In this document: one piece after another, positions 10,544 to 22,040 of the stretch
Layout: every line of letters starts with the position of its first letter
Numbering within the stretch: position 1 is the first letter of the stretch
Assembly: GCF_029873635.1 (NCBI RefSeq)
Contig: NC_080427.1
Coordinates: forward strand, 70,730,848 to 70,794,847
Direction of reading: 5' to 3'
Origin: Malania oleifera
Taxonomy: Eukaryota; Streptophyta; Magnoliopsida; Santalales; Ximeniaceae
DNA length: 64,000 nt
The notes under the pieces: generated by a model
What the model was told of the DNA's origin: nothing
The model's database searches: none
What the model saw: only the letters and a program-made list of their open reading frames with translations
Translations under genes and position numbers: made by a program

Positions 10544-10900
10544 TTGAAAATTATTTGTTTAGAAGAAGAAATGGATGATTATTCTAGAACTTCACTCAAA
10601 ATTAAAAATGAAAAGAATAATAATAATAAACCCTTTAGAGTTGAAAAGAAAAACATTTTCAAGAAGGGTTCATCCTTTAAATCCAATAGTCTAGCCTCAC
10701 TAACGAAAAATATAATAAATAAGCACAATCTTTTACGTATATTCAATACCTGCGTATCTTGCAAAACTATGTGACACATATGGTTTAATTGCTTACTTAG
10801 AAGTGACAGAGGCTTAGAAAAGGAAATGAAATGGATAATCAACGAAGCAAACCCCGTAGGACTAAAGGAAAAACAGACTCAAATTGAAACTACCTTCTAG
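10544..10900 (+). pseudogene. gag: Gag C-terminal part with interrupted zinc knuckle
   Basis: A basic, Asn/Lys-rich frame (10544-10774) ends in the middle of a zinc knuckle. Cys at 10751 and 10760, a TGA stop at 10772-10774, His at 10775 and Cys at 10790 give exact CX2CX4HX4C spacing, with the stop as the last residue of the X4 loop. In-frame sequence beyond the stop continues to about 10898 and includes INEANPVGLKEK, resembling the gag-protease border of Sirevirus-like elements. Homology stops there. Zinc knuckles bind packaging signals in element RNA. Confidence 0.65.
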
Positions 10901-12015
10901 TTAATTTTTCCTTTTATCCTAGGTTTAGGGGTTGTGATCACCGTAGGATTGGGGAGTGATTGTTGCTTAAAATGAAAATCTTAGTATACCCACTCACTAA
11001 ACTATCTTGTTATACTAAGACTCTTTATCCACTTCCAAATGGACATGGCATCTATGCCTAGTACTTAAGTCTAAACGCTTAACCTATGCTAACATGAAAA
11101 TCACAAAGTTAAGCAACTGTTGTCCATTGCACAAATTGAGTGTTAGGGTTCTATTTTATATCATATATCACTATACCCTAAACTCACTTTTGAATATGAA
11201 AAGCCTAAATCAAAATCAAGTCATCACTCTAGGGTAAAAGCGCTATTGATCATAAATGACTAATATATATTGAGTGCTTCTCGTAGCTATAACCAAATTA
11301 GAGGCATCCACTAGGCCATTAGTCCCTTTGAGTTTAAATTGTAAATCCATTAATTTTGGTTTAATTGCACCATAGGAAATCTCTACCAAACCACGATCAT
11401 ATCAAGTATAGATTCATCCTTTCCTTGGTTTGTATCCTTGTTCCAAATTGTGATAATATCTAAAGGATACTTTCCAATCACCAAAGGGCATTGTTCACAA
11501 CAGTCACATATCCTATATGCTCTTTGCCTAAGCATGGACATGATTACCATCACAGAAATATTTTGAGAAATGTCCTAAATACTCTTCTGTACCCATTAGT
11601 GAGTTAAATTTTCAAAAAGTATTTATTTATCTTCCCTTCAAAAGCTGTCAAATCATTGAGTCATATCCTTTAGAGTTTTATGTACTTAGAAATGAGTTGA
11701 ATGACTAATATGATTGCACTAGGTTTCAAATCTAGATGGTGAAATGAAATTTGAAAGAGACCTATGCATATGTAGTTAAAATTCATAGCTATTTGAACTC
11801 GTGCCTCTCACACGTATTCAGATTCTTAAGAACAGAGGCAGACATAGGCATATCATCTTAATGAATATTCATTATGACTTTTTGGTTTGATAAGCCTAAA
11901 GCATCTCACACCAAAATTAAACCATTAAAAATCTTATGACTTTTGGCTAAAAAAATTAGAAATTGAAAAAGGCATTAAATGAGTTAAGTGCATAACTCAG
12001 GGGGGGCATTTATCG

Positions 12016-12018
<3 letters not shown>

Positions 12019-12049
<31 letters not shown>
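12019..12049. repeat. (AT)n microsatellite
   Basis: About 15 uninterrupted AT units. Confidence 0.9.
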
Positions 12050-12051
<2 letters not shown>

Positions 12052-13983
12052 AATGCTCTCATATTCTTATATCGTTTATGCCTTTATGCCTATATGTGCA
12101 TAGCATTGCTGCACACTATCCATGATTTGATTAATGGCTAAAATTTTTTTGATGGATAGTTCATATCTCTACTATTGAGCTACACTGAATATCGTGAGTT
12201 GATCACACTACTGAATTGCATGCCTGTGTTAAAAGCCTCCTGCATGGAGGATGCAGCGATATATTTTGCATGCTAGTTGTGGATATTAGGTTGTTGTTTG
12301 CTTTACATAGTTTATCTATTGAAAACAACCCACTATCAGGTACAGGTTTTATGGGAAAATGTCCGATTTACAGACAACGTGCTGCCTAAATTTTGACAGG
12401 AATTTTTCCAAAATAAAACCTTGTGCTAAAGATAATTATGGTAAAATTAATGTTAAAACATTTTTTAAAGAATGAGTGAAACCAAATAGAAAATTAAACT
12501 CCATCCTAGAATAATCATTAACTATTTAGAAAGGCTCAGATCCATCTCTATAGGATGCGCATAAATGATCCATATTCATCACTTTCTTCTACTCAATATC
12601 GAGGCTCTTGAGAATACCCTAAACATTATATCCAGTGCTTAAAGGCTTATGGTTTGATATGGAATGTTCTTCGGTCATGAACATTATGGCACGCCTCAAT
12701 ATATATTCTCTGATGCATCTACGATCTATAGGGACAACTCTACTAATCAAGTGACAAATGCAAATTGACAAATACTCCATATAGTTAATTTTAAAGATTT
12801 GCATTGATGGCTTATACTACTAAGCATAATGAAATTAATCTTTGGCTAGTATAAGTAGTTCAAGAATCTAAGCACGTACTCAAATTGACAGGGGGAGCAT
12901 CTAAACATAAATTCCTATCTTGTTTTGCTCACAAATATTTTTAGCTCAGATCTATTGTGAACTCACTGTGGCATGTGTTTAACCAAAATGATCTTTGAAA
13001 AAATCTTAAGCTAAAATATATTTCCTTGCCACATGTTGTTTGTGCTTGCCATGTGATCTTTGCTTTAAAGTGTTTGACATCTTTAGGATCATTGTGGTTG
13101 TGATTTTCTAGTTATATTTTAGCACGTGCTTAATGGACAAACCAGAAAACTTGTACTTGCTTTCTTTAAATAAAAAATCTTATTTTTCCAGCAAGCAACC
13201 CCCAGTACTTTATATATATTTTATACATATTTTTACTACATTATAGCAAGAAATGCTTTTAAACTAAGCATGTTTTTGTTCTTGCTTGTGTGCTAAAGGC
13301 TTTCATGACTTGTGTTATCTATGCTTTAAAATTTTAATTCATGAAGTTATTTTTGTTTGTTTTAAAAATTTACAGAGGATGTTGCATAATTGGTTCATGG
13401 ATTTTACATGAAAATGCATGCAAACTAGTTAGATCATTTCTATGCTCAAACCTACTATTTGGTATCATATGCTGTGTGTTTTAAACTCAAATCTTTCACG
13501 GGTCTTATGATATGTTTCAATTACCATGTCGTGTGCATATTTATGATTTAGTTTAGTTTTCATGTCATTTAAATCATTTAAATGACCAGTTCTATTGTTT
13601 ATAAGCTAAACTGTTGAAGTTATTTTTGTCATTCATTTTGCATTGTATGGACATTATACTTCTTGAATAACTGAAAGTTATACTTCTATTTTATGTTTTG
13701 ATCATACAAGACCTATTTGAGTAGTTGTGGATAAACTTCTAGGATTTATAAACTCAAATAGGTTATTATTTATACAGGATCAATTTTCGAAAGTCCTATT
13801 TTCAAAGGGCACTCTGTCGAAATTTTTCACAAACTTTCCAAAACTTATAATGTATAAATATAATGGTTACCCATTGCCTAAAGATCTAAACTCTTATGGC
13901 CCTTTTTGCTATTTTCAAAAAGGGGAGATGAAGAGGAAAAAATATTTGGGTTAATATTGGTCTTTATTTAATGCATATTGATA

Positions 13984-13995
13984 GGGGGAGCCTTC
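13984..13995 (+). other. Upstream polypurine tract
   Basis: GGGGGAGCC, 65 bases before the LTR. It is conserved with the minus-strand tract at 22541-22553. Confidence 0.5.
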
Positions 13996-14040
13996 TTAGG
14001 CTTATACCCATATTTTTGTTTGATGTATTTGTCATCATCA

Positions 14041-14053
14041 AAAATGGGAAAAA
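14041..14053 (+). other. Polypurine tract of gag-only element
   Basis: AAAATGGGAAAAA directly abuts the 3' LTR start. It is preceded by GTCATCATCA, as in the full-length copia element (GTCATCATCAAAAAGGGGGA). The G-run is shortened by mutation. Confidence 0.7.
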
Positions 14054-14338
14054 TGTTGACCTTATAGGTTATGTCCAGTTTTGATAATGAAAAATACCTG
14101 TTATATTTAATGGGTGCTTGAGGTTATGTGCAGGAACTCAAATTGACATATCATAATGCAGAAAGAGAATATTGAAGTTAAAGACCCAATATATGTGTTG
14201 TAATGTATTTTATTTATGCAAATGGTCTGTACTAGTAAATAGGGCTTTGATTGTAATAATTGGATGCATCACTTGCATGATTTAATAGGTAAGCTCAAAA
14301 TGAAAATGACCTTAGAAAGACCCTAGGGATCACCCTTT

Positions 14339-14950
14339 GGTCGATCGACACCGAATTTTTCTGGTGTCTTAAAAAAGGACCTAGAAATAACCCTAGTACA
14401 GTCACACACTCACTTGTATGTGTTAATCTTTTGAATAGAGTGTTTGTTGCATGAAATAGGACTGAAATGCACAAAATGTGCACCTTCGGTCGACTGGCAC
14501 CTCATATGTATTTTTCCCCCGATCAACTAAACGTGGTCCAGGTCAACAAGTTGACCATAGCCCGATCGACCAACCTTTGTAGTTCATTTTGGCCCCAGTC
14601 GACCAAACACAGTCTAGGTCAACAAGTTGACCACAACCCATTCGACCAAACTGTTTAGTTCATTTGGCCTCAGTCGACCGAACCTCCTAGGAGTCAACTT
14701 TTTTACTACTTGGTCAACGAAGCCCAAAATGTACTCCAATGCTCTGGTCGACCGAGGGTCCTCAGGAGATATTCCAACACTATAGTCGATCGAACTATCT
14801 ATTTCAAATCTTCTAGGTCGACCGAACCTCTCTAAATTGGAAAAATTTCCTCAGAGTTACCCTTCTAGTTGACCGACCTTGGAGTTTATTTTTGGCCCGA
14901 TCGACCAAACCATATGAACTTCGGTCGACCGAAAGTCTTTTGGTCGACTG
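14339..14950 (+). repeat. U3 motif array, 3' LTR copy
   Basis: Same array as 7658-8240 with independent point changes, mostly C-to-T or G-to-A inside the CG-containing motif, as expected from methylation decay. Confidence 0.6.
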
Positions 14951-15080
14951 GTGCTGTCGGGTTGCTCTGAATTTTTACTGTCGTTAACTATTTTTAAACA
15001 GAGTTAATTAGGGTTAAAATGATTTAAAACAATATTAATAATACCCTACATATCCTAATGGCTATAATTCTTCCAACTTC

Positions 15081-15088
15081 TATAAATA
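15081..15088 (+). promoter_or_regulatory. TATA box, 3' LTR of gag-only element
   Basis: TATAAATA in the same context as 8361. Confidence 0.5.
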
Positions 15089-16054
15089 GCCCATCATTTG
15101 CAAAGATTAGGAGGGGCTTAGCAATCTTGATAAAGAGAAATTCTTTGAAAATCCCAAAATCCATAATACTCATCTTTGAGCCTCCAACACTTATTCTTAC
15201 CAGATCTTACTTCTCAAATACTTTTGTAAGTGTGATTTAAGTGTTGTTGTTCCTTAAGGATTACTCTCTTAAGATTGTGTTTGTGTGAAATTATTTTATT
15301 TGAGAGCACATCCTCAAGTGTTCTTAGGGGGGCTTTATCAATAAGTCTTTCCTAAGAAGATATCATTTGAGCTTTTGAGTATTACATCGTTATTGCAATA
15401 TCTTAAGAAGTTTATATTTGATTTTAATTGCAAAAATTCTTTTCAAATCACTTTCAAATATCTAGTGTGTTTCATCTTGATAAATCTTTGAAGAGATATT
15501 TGTTTGTGTGATAAAAATATTTGTTACAATATTCGTTGATTTATATAATTTGTTGAATACAAAGATTGATATCGTTGTTTGAGCATTTAGATTGAATATC
15601 TTTTTAAACAAAGAACATACTGGTTTGCACTCTCACACACATATTACACAGATAGAAAATATTTATTTGAGAGTTGACATATTGTAAACCACACTGAGCT
15701 TACTTATTATATCTTATTAGTGGTGTATGTGACTGCGTAACTGGGTACACATCTACTTTACATGGAAGCATAATCACTGTACCATTTCACTGATTGTGAA
15801 CATACTTCTATATTTCTAGACACGGGCCTGAAGAGGGAGACTAGCCCTTTGGAATAGTCCCAGATTGGCTTAGACCCGGTTAGGAAAGTTAGGTGCGCCA
15901 TCCTGTTAAGGCGTGTAGGGTGAGGTCAGCCCCGCTAATTGACCTGGTTGTAAAGGTTGAGGTCAGCCCTGTGCTAATTGACTTAGTTGTAATTGGTGCC
16001 GCTCCACCCGTTAAGTTAGCCTTTAGCGGAGTCCTCAGGCTTGCGAGTTAGAGG

Positions 16055-16085
16055 CGAGGACGTAGGCATAGTTGCCCGAACCTCG
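16055..16085 (+). other. LTR leader hairpin, copy 3
   Basis: Arms CGAGG (16055-16059) and CCTCG (16081-16085) pair perfectly. The 5' LTR of the same element has CGGGG/CCCTG. Confidence 0.5.
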
Positions 16086-16315
16086 ATAACATATCGTGTG
16101 TCTGTTTACATTTCCGCACTTTATATTTACCGCATGTGTATGTTATGGTATGCATGATGTGTATTGATTTAAATTTCCACATATTTTTTTATCGAAACAT
16201 TTGGAATTGTATGGAAAAACCCTAGGTTACCAAATCATATTGACTTCTGACTTAACCTAGGAGAAAAGTTTAAAATTCCAATTCACCCCCTATTGGGAAT
16301 ACACCAATTTTAACA

Positions 16316-17313
16316 TATTGGTTTTTCTGATTAGATTGCCCCTGAATCGTTTGACCTCCTCTTCTTTCTTCTTGTTGGTCCACTTATAGCTTGCACTAGT
16401 CTCAGCATTACCATCCTCGACTCGACCTGCTTTAGTGTCGACCTCGTTGCTCCCTGAAGTTGTTCATGGTAAGGGTCTTTCAGTGTACTCACAAACAACG
16501 TGATGGCTTCCCAATCACCTACCGAGGGGTCCACTTGGATTGCCACATCCCTCCACTAATAGGTGTATTATCTAAAGGTTTTTGTAGGTCTCTTTTTCAT
16601 CAATAGCAAGGCCATCCAATCTAGCACAATCTTCATAATATGACGGTATTGAGTCACGAAAGCATTGGCCATATCTCCCCACGTGTAAATCGGCACCTTG
16701 TCTTGGTGGATATACCATCTGGCTGCTGCACTAGTCAGACTACTCTGGAAGCAGTGCATCATCAGTTTCTCATTGTCAGAGTAGGTCACCGTTTCTTAGC
16801 AATATAATCAAAGATGAGTTTGTGGACACCGGGTCCCATCAAACTTTTCAAAGTTCGGTACTCTGAACTTCGGTGGTAGCACTACCTTGGGTACCAAATA
16901 GAGGTCTATGGGGTTGACAGAGTTGGACGCATGAGTCCCTTCAATAGCTCTTAATCTTTCATCAAGCACATCGAAGTGGTACTCGGTTGTGGACTTGTTT
17001 GCACCTACTGCCATATCAATGACAATTATGGGGGGTACCCCGACTGTTGAGAGTCCTGGTACTAATGCCCTCGGATGAAGGTAGCCATATTTGGTGGGGA
17101 GCCCTCTACAACAACTAGAGGCGACCCAGATGCTTGCCCGTGAGTTGGTGTGAAACTCAGAGCATGAACGGGATCCATATCATTCTCATCATCTGGTTCC
17201 TAAACTTTCTTCCCCTTGTTCAATAAAAAATCTAGTATCATGTTCCCTTCATTACTCAATTCTTCCTGTCCCTGCTTTATGTCTATGATCCGGCCTTCCA
17301 GCTGCTCTGCCAT
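16316..17313 (-). pseudogene. gag: G1 gag, N-terminal and central part
   Basis: The likely start is ATG at 17313 (MAEQLEGRIIDIKQGQEELS). It is followed by a low-complexity acidic/Pro region, then the gag core: PPKFRVPNFEKFDGTRCP (about 16870-16820), LTSAAARWYIHQDK (about 16740), TWGDMANAFVTQY (about 16690) and LKDPYHEQLQGAT (about 16470). These are the standard blocks of gypsy retrotransposon gag. Several stops are present (about 17190, 17070 and 17050) and frameshifts occur near 16800 and 16560. It stops at the TATTG duplication (16316-16320) and resumes at 7375. Confidence 0.8.
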
Positions 17314-17570
17314 TATCTTAGTCTTTCTTATGGTACCGTAGGGGTGAGTAGGCACCTTAATTTTTGATGACTAGAAGTCACTCTTCTTTGTCCTCCCTAT
17401 ATAGAAAGTCTTTCTTCAGAATGATGATGATAGGCAATGAATGTTTCTGTAAGGATGTTGATAGTGTATGGGTATATACAAAAAACACAATTATGCATGA
17501 AACCTATCTACTTTGACCAAGGTTTTGGGAAAAAATTATCATCATTTCAATTCAACACTTCACTTCATAC
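17314..17570 (-). other. Spacer between G1 ORF1 and gag
   Basis: Non-coding. With 19624-19660 it formed the gap between ORF1 and gag before the solo LTR inserted at AATAT. Confidence 0.4.
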
Positions 17571-17849
17571 AATATTGTTGATCTTATAGGTCATACTCGG
17601 TTTTGATAATGACAAATACTCTTGGTATTTGATGATTTTCGAGTTTGCGTGCAGGTATATAATTAGTAGATCAACTAATGGAATATGAAGACTCAAAGTC
17701 TAAAGACCTCGAAGACTTCTTTTGTTGTAATTAATTTTTGATCTATTCAGGTCTGTAATAGTAAATATAGGAAAATGTCTGTAATATTAATGCATATCAT
17801 ACATGTAGGTTTATAAGCTTAAGACCGTAGATTGGCCTTAGGGATCGCC

Positions 17850-18360
17850 CTTCAGTCAACCGACACTAGATTTTTTTGATGTCCTCATAGACCTTAGAAA
17901 GACCTTAAGTCCCTATACAAATGCATAAAATAGTCCCCATAGTAACTTATAATATCAGGGGAATTAATTGAAGCAAAAAATGGACATAATTGAATATATG
18001 TGAGAGGTTGGGTGACCGAACCCTAGGAGTTCAAAACTTTTCGAGCACCCGAACTACTAGAAAGTCAGCAGTTTGACTTGGCTTCGAGTGACAAAATTAC
18101 AAGTGAACCTATCATCCACGAGCGACCAAACAAGTGCCAGTGCACTTTTCACCAACCCAAGCGCCCAAGCCTTTAGTTCAAAACAAGCCTCGGCGACTGA
18201 ATCCCTCAGTTCAGTTAACCAAATGTATCTTCGGGCACCCAAACTGCACATCAAAACTTTCTGACTTTGGTTCAGCCAACCAAACCCAGACTCAAGCACC
18301 CGAACCTTCAAGAGTGGCTTTTTTGACTAAGTCTATTCAGGCGACCGAACCAAGGTTTAG
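17850..18360 (+). repeat. U3 motif array of S1 (GCGACCGAAC type)
   Basis: About a dozen imperfect copies, for example GTGACCGAACC (18012), GAGCACCCGAAC (18043), GAGCGACCAAAC (18119) and AGGCGACCGAACC (18338). The CGACCGAAC core is shared with other families while the 5' bases differ. Confidence 0.55.
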
Positions 18361-18500
18361 CAATCCAAATCTTCTCGGGTTACTTATTTTTTACCAAGGT
18401 TAAAATTAAGTAAACTGGGTTAATTTTCTACATTGGTTTTTAAAAAAATCTAATAATACCCTCTGAGTCCCCAATGGTCATAATTTTGCCTATGCCTATG

Positions 18501-18508
18501 TATACAAG
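18501..18508 (+). promoter_or_regulatory. TATA-like box of S1
   Basis: TATACAAG at the position of the TATA box in related LTRs. Weak match. Confidence 0.3.
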
Positions 18509-19379
18509 CTCATTTGCAAAACTAACAGAGGATTAGCACCTAGATTATTTTTAAAATCCTCTAAAAATTTGAGTGCTCATATTTCATATACCAAGCAAAA
18601 TACACTCTTTCTTTGTGATTCCATTCATAAATCTTGTTTACAAAGAGTGTTAAGATGTGATCTTGATTAGCTACTCCTACTTAAAACTCTCATTGAATAT
18701 AAATTGATTGTTGATTTTATTGGAGAGTTTTAGCTAAGGTTTTCCCCTAGTTTAACTAATACTCTTTGTGTGGGAAAACCTTATAGCTAGTGGGCCTTTG
18801 CACCACCATTGCAAGACTCACTTGGCTTGTGTTTTTTATTATGCAAACATATTTTTTCTAAAGCAAATTTTTCAATTATCTCTTGAGCTATATTTTTTAG
18901 AAAATCATTTGTGAGATATTTTGAACATTCTTGTTGCAAATCTTTGAAACCCTTGCTATGATTGATCAATATTGACACTTGGTTTTAAAGATAGATTAAT
19001 TGTACACCCTTTGTGGTTATTCCATATTGACATGTGTTAGAATGTAGTTGAACACATTGCATAGAGCTTATAGTTCATACATATTGATATGCATTGATTA
19101 ATTTGTGTTGAATCGATATATATCTTCCTATGCAAAATGCATTTGTTTGTGCATAAATTTTCATATCATTTGTTGCATTCCAGACGTGGGCTTGAAGAGG
19201 GAGACTAGCCTTGTTCAATAGTCCCATATTGGCTTAGACCCAGTTAGGAAAGCTAGGTGTGCCATCCGGGTAAGGCGTGTTGGTTGAGATCAGCCCCTTA
19301 AATTGACCTGATTGTAATCGATGCCGCTTCTCCCATTTAAGTGAGTTGTAGTGGAATCCTTGTGCTGGTATAGGTAAGG

Positions 19380-19410
19380 TGGGGACATAGGCATAGTTAG
19401 CTAAGCCCCA
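19380..19410 (+). other. LTR leader hairpin, copy 4
   Basis: Arms TGGGG (19380-19384) and CCCCA (19406-19410) pair perfectly, with base pairs unlike other copies. The loop starts ACATAGGC. Confidence 0.5.
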
Positions 19411-19659
19411 ATAACATTTCTTGTGCGTGCTTTTAATTTCCGCATTTTAAATTCCAGCACATGAATGTTTATATTTTACTATTGTGAATGTTTGGGTTTA
19501 TAATTGCATAGACAGACCCTAGGTTGAGTAATACAACTATTAAATCAATTGACCTAGGGACAAATATTTTAAATACCCAATTCACCCCCCTCTTGGGAAT
19601 ACACCAAAGCTAACAACAAATATCTTAGAATAAATACAAGACATCTTTTAATGGATTAA

Positions 19660-20274
19660 ACTGATGCGAGATTTTGGTTCTCCTGCTTACCCCTGTAGAT
19701 GCGACTTGGGTCCTCTTGATCTAGCTCTAACCTTCGAGGTGCTGAACCATCCACCTTCTGATTTAGTGCTCTATACTGGGCTTCCCAATATCTAGCTCAT
19801 CTATGAATGGTTCTACTTTGTCCAGTGCTTGGTTAAATGTTCTCCTTTGTTCATCCCACTGGTTGTCCAATTCTCCTATGCAAAAGGTTTTTTCTTCGAT
19901 CTCAGCCTTGGCTCCCTCTAGCATCTTGGATTTCTGATCGAGTGCGGCTTGAAGCGTTCGTTTCTCCTTCCTTAGAGTCATTACTTCCCTTTCGGACTGC
20001 ATGAGCTAAGTCTTCTGCCATTTGACTTCCTTGTGGTAGTAGGCCACCAATCCCTCTTTAGTTTACTTTATCTTCTGATCCTCTACACTTATGGCTTCCC
20101 CCTCTGCCAGATGCATTCTTTCTATTTGCTATAAATTTACTAATGGCGCTTCGATCTGAGTTGCGAGCACTTTTGGTACTGACTCCACCCAGAGGTATAC
20201 TCTATTGGCCCATGTTGATTCATAGTTCCTCTGAACACTTAAGCACGGACCGCCTAACTCAATCAGACACACAA
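19660..20274 (-). pseudogene. G1 ORF1, C-terminal coiled-coil part
   Basis: This continues the frame of 30184-31345 across the inserted copia element. With one copy of the CACAA/TACAA duplication removed, the codons join in phase. After a stop-interrupted link (about 20060 and 20004), the stretch 20002-19763 reads as an uninterrupted heptad-like coiled coil (EREVMTLRKEKRTLQAALDQ). The frame stops at 19763, and a shifted frame extends to about 19660. A coiled coil after a DUF7745-like domain is the known arrangement of the extra ORF in Tat-type elements. Role unknown. Confidence 0.6.
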
Positions 20275-20567
20275 TGTGAATTACGGTGTTATCCCAAAAA
20301 GGGGGTGAATTGGGTATTTTTAAAAGATTATGACTTTTAAGATCTAATTTCGAAAAAAACCTTCTATTACAAACTTTCAAGTTACCTAACAATGAGGTTA
20401 ATGTTTCATAATTAATAAATCTAATGTGTTTTTTTCAAGCATACACTTTTACCCAATTACTCATAGATGTATCAAATGTTCGACACATACACAATGCACA
20501 AGTAATTTAAATACAATGCGGAAATTAAAAAGGAGTTAAGGGTAATAGAGATGCAAACACGATTTTA

Positions 20568-20598
20568 CGAGGTTCAGCCAACTCGGCCTACGTCTTCG
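20568..20598 (-). other. LTR leader hairpin, copy 10
   Basis: On the minus strand CGAAG (20598-20594) faces CCTCG (20572-20568). Four of five pairs form, with one A-C mismatch; the loop starts ACGTAGGC. Confidence 0.4.
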
Positions 20599-21339
20599 CC
20601 TTAAGCAACCCAGTCAAGGATTCCACTATATCCCTGCTCCTTTAATCGGGATGGAGCCTTACAATCCGTTGCTTACAAGAGGCACAACTTCTTCATACTT
20701 CGCTGCTTACAAAAGATACAGTTTTCTCCCCAAACTCGGTTCGGGCTCCCAAACCGTGATTACAATATAGAATTACAATTCTTCAAAATTCAATATTGCT
20801 TCTAACCAAGCTAGTGAGTACAATAGAAAATCTTAACACATATTCATATGATAAAACTTGAAACTTAGTAAGAATGTAATGATGAGATCGTTATATGAAT
20901 GATATGCTTTACAAAATTTACCTTCAAGTTAATATCTCCAAAAAAATAATTTCTTATAAATAAATACTTTTGGGATTTTAGGGTCTTATAAACAATCCAC
21001 TTGATGCAAGAATATCAATATTCGATCCTCGTAAAAATAATCTTTAATAACATTGAGATCTAGGTTCTAGCTACTAAGTAATTTGTAAAATTAAATTTTG
21101 AATAAAAATATGACATGAAATATTGCAATGATTTAAGCAATATTTTTCAAAATAATATTTCTCACAAATATATATTTAAACACTCTCAAAGTTTGCAATA
21201 AAATAGTTATTGTAGTAGTAAATATTTGAACAAAAATATATTAAAAAATATCTCAAAGATTTTAGTTTAAACAAATTTTTCTCAAGCATGTATATTCAAT
21301 TAGTGAATTAAAGTATTTAGATTATTATTTTTGTTCCCA

Positions 21340-21340
<1 letters not shown>

Positions 21341-21370
<30 letters not shown>
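21341..21370. repeat. (AT)n microsatellite in the 3' LTR
   Basis: About 15 AT units. The matching place in the 5' LTR (about 29066) has only a few. Confidence 0.85.
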
Positions 21371-21372
<2 letters not shown>

Positions 21373-21613
21373 CTAATGAGTATGGGAAAACAAAAATAAG
21401 ATCTAAATGCATAAAATAATTTTGTCAAACCTCAAACCTTAAGATGAATGATACGTTGCAATAATATATGATTGAATGCTCTTGAATCTTGAAGATCGAT
21501 AATGAGAATGCCCAAAACTTGATGTGTATAAGTTGGAGTGCAGGCAAGAAGTGTATTTTCATTTAATGCTCTTAAGATCAATAAAAAAGTGAGGCTCTAG
21601 GGTTTAGAGGTTG

Positions 21614-21621
21614 TTTTTATA
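21614..21621 (-). promoter_or_regulatory. TATA box, 3' LTR of full-length copia
   Basis: TATAAAAA on the minus strand, downstream of the motif array. Confidence 0.45.
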
Positions 21622-21699
21622 AGTAATCTTGGCCTTAGGTTAAGTCTTGACTATTGGATCAATTAGATTAAGTAAACAATCCGAGTGTTTTCTCGTTGG

Positions 21700-22040
21700 A
21701 GTTCAAAATTTAAAGTTTTCGTAGGGTCAATCGATTGAGCTTTCGGGTTCAGTCTACTGATGTTACTTAAAGCACTAAAAATTATAGTCTGGGCATAGGG
21801 TCAAACGAATGAACTGTAGGTTCAGTATTTTGAAGTCCCAACTCAGACCACTGAACTGAGGGTTCAGTCTTCTGTGGATGTTCTGTCTGTTCTGTGTTTC
21901 AGAAAATATATCTTCAAATGACTAAACTAATTCTTAAGTCTTCTGAGGAAATTCTTTAGACATCTAAAGTAAAACTTAAGTCATTTGAGGTTGCATCTTC
22001 AGACTTCTAAGGGTACACTTCAATTGTTTGGGTAGATCAA
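21700..22040 (-). repeat. U3 motif array (CGACTGAAC type)
   Basis: Imperfect copies, readable on the plus strand as GGTTCAGTCTTCTGA and related forms (21746, 21821, 21860), with variants to 22030. The same array is at 29430-29745 in the 5' LTR. Confidence 0.5.

Larger units (their letters stand above)
10900..14040 (+). other. Non-coding 3' region of the gag-only element
   Basis: About 3.1 kb with no supportable gene. It contains a dinucleotide (AT)n tract (about 12019-12049) and three purine tracts with GGGGG (12000-12006, 12891-12896, 13984-13990) before the true polypurine tract. The final 70 bases match the 3' end of the full-length copia element at 22478-22552. The rest is AT-rich without domains I recognise. 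Confidence 0.6.
7376..16315 (+). mobile_element. Non-autonomous Sirevirus-like copia element (gag-only), complete with TSD
   Basis: Two long, clearly similar LTRs (7376-9664 and 14054-16315) start TGTTGACCTTATAGG and end TAACA. They flank an internal region with a tRNA-Met primer site (9667) and a polypurine tract (14041). The flanks are TATTG on both sides (7371-7375, 16316-16320), a perfect 5-base target-site duplication. The 4.4-kb interior encodes only a shrunken gag (9666-10900). Protease, integrase, RT and RNase H are absent, so replication enzymes must have come from another element. It lies in the gag of G1 on the opposite strand. Confidence 0.9.
14054..16315 (+). repeat. 3' LTR of the gag-only element
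   Basis: 2262 bases, TG...CA. It has the same features as the 5' LTR: motif array 14339-14950, TATA 15081, hairpin 16055-16085. It lacks the 89-base segment of the 5' copy (junction in GATT at 15563-15566) and has about 25 extra bases near 15407-15432. Confidence 0.9.
17576..19618 (+). mobile_element. Solo copia LTR S1 with TSD
   Basis: TGTTGATCTTATAGGTC at the start, AACAACA at the end, and perfect 5-base duplications AATAT on both sides (17571-17575, 19619-19623). 2043 bases. It contains a motif array (17850-18360, core GCGACCGAAC), a weak TATA (18501) and the leader hairpin (19380-19410). There are no internal sequences, so it arose by recombination between two LTRs. Related to, but not the same family as, the LTR at 7376. 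Confidence 0.9.
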
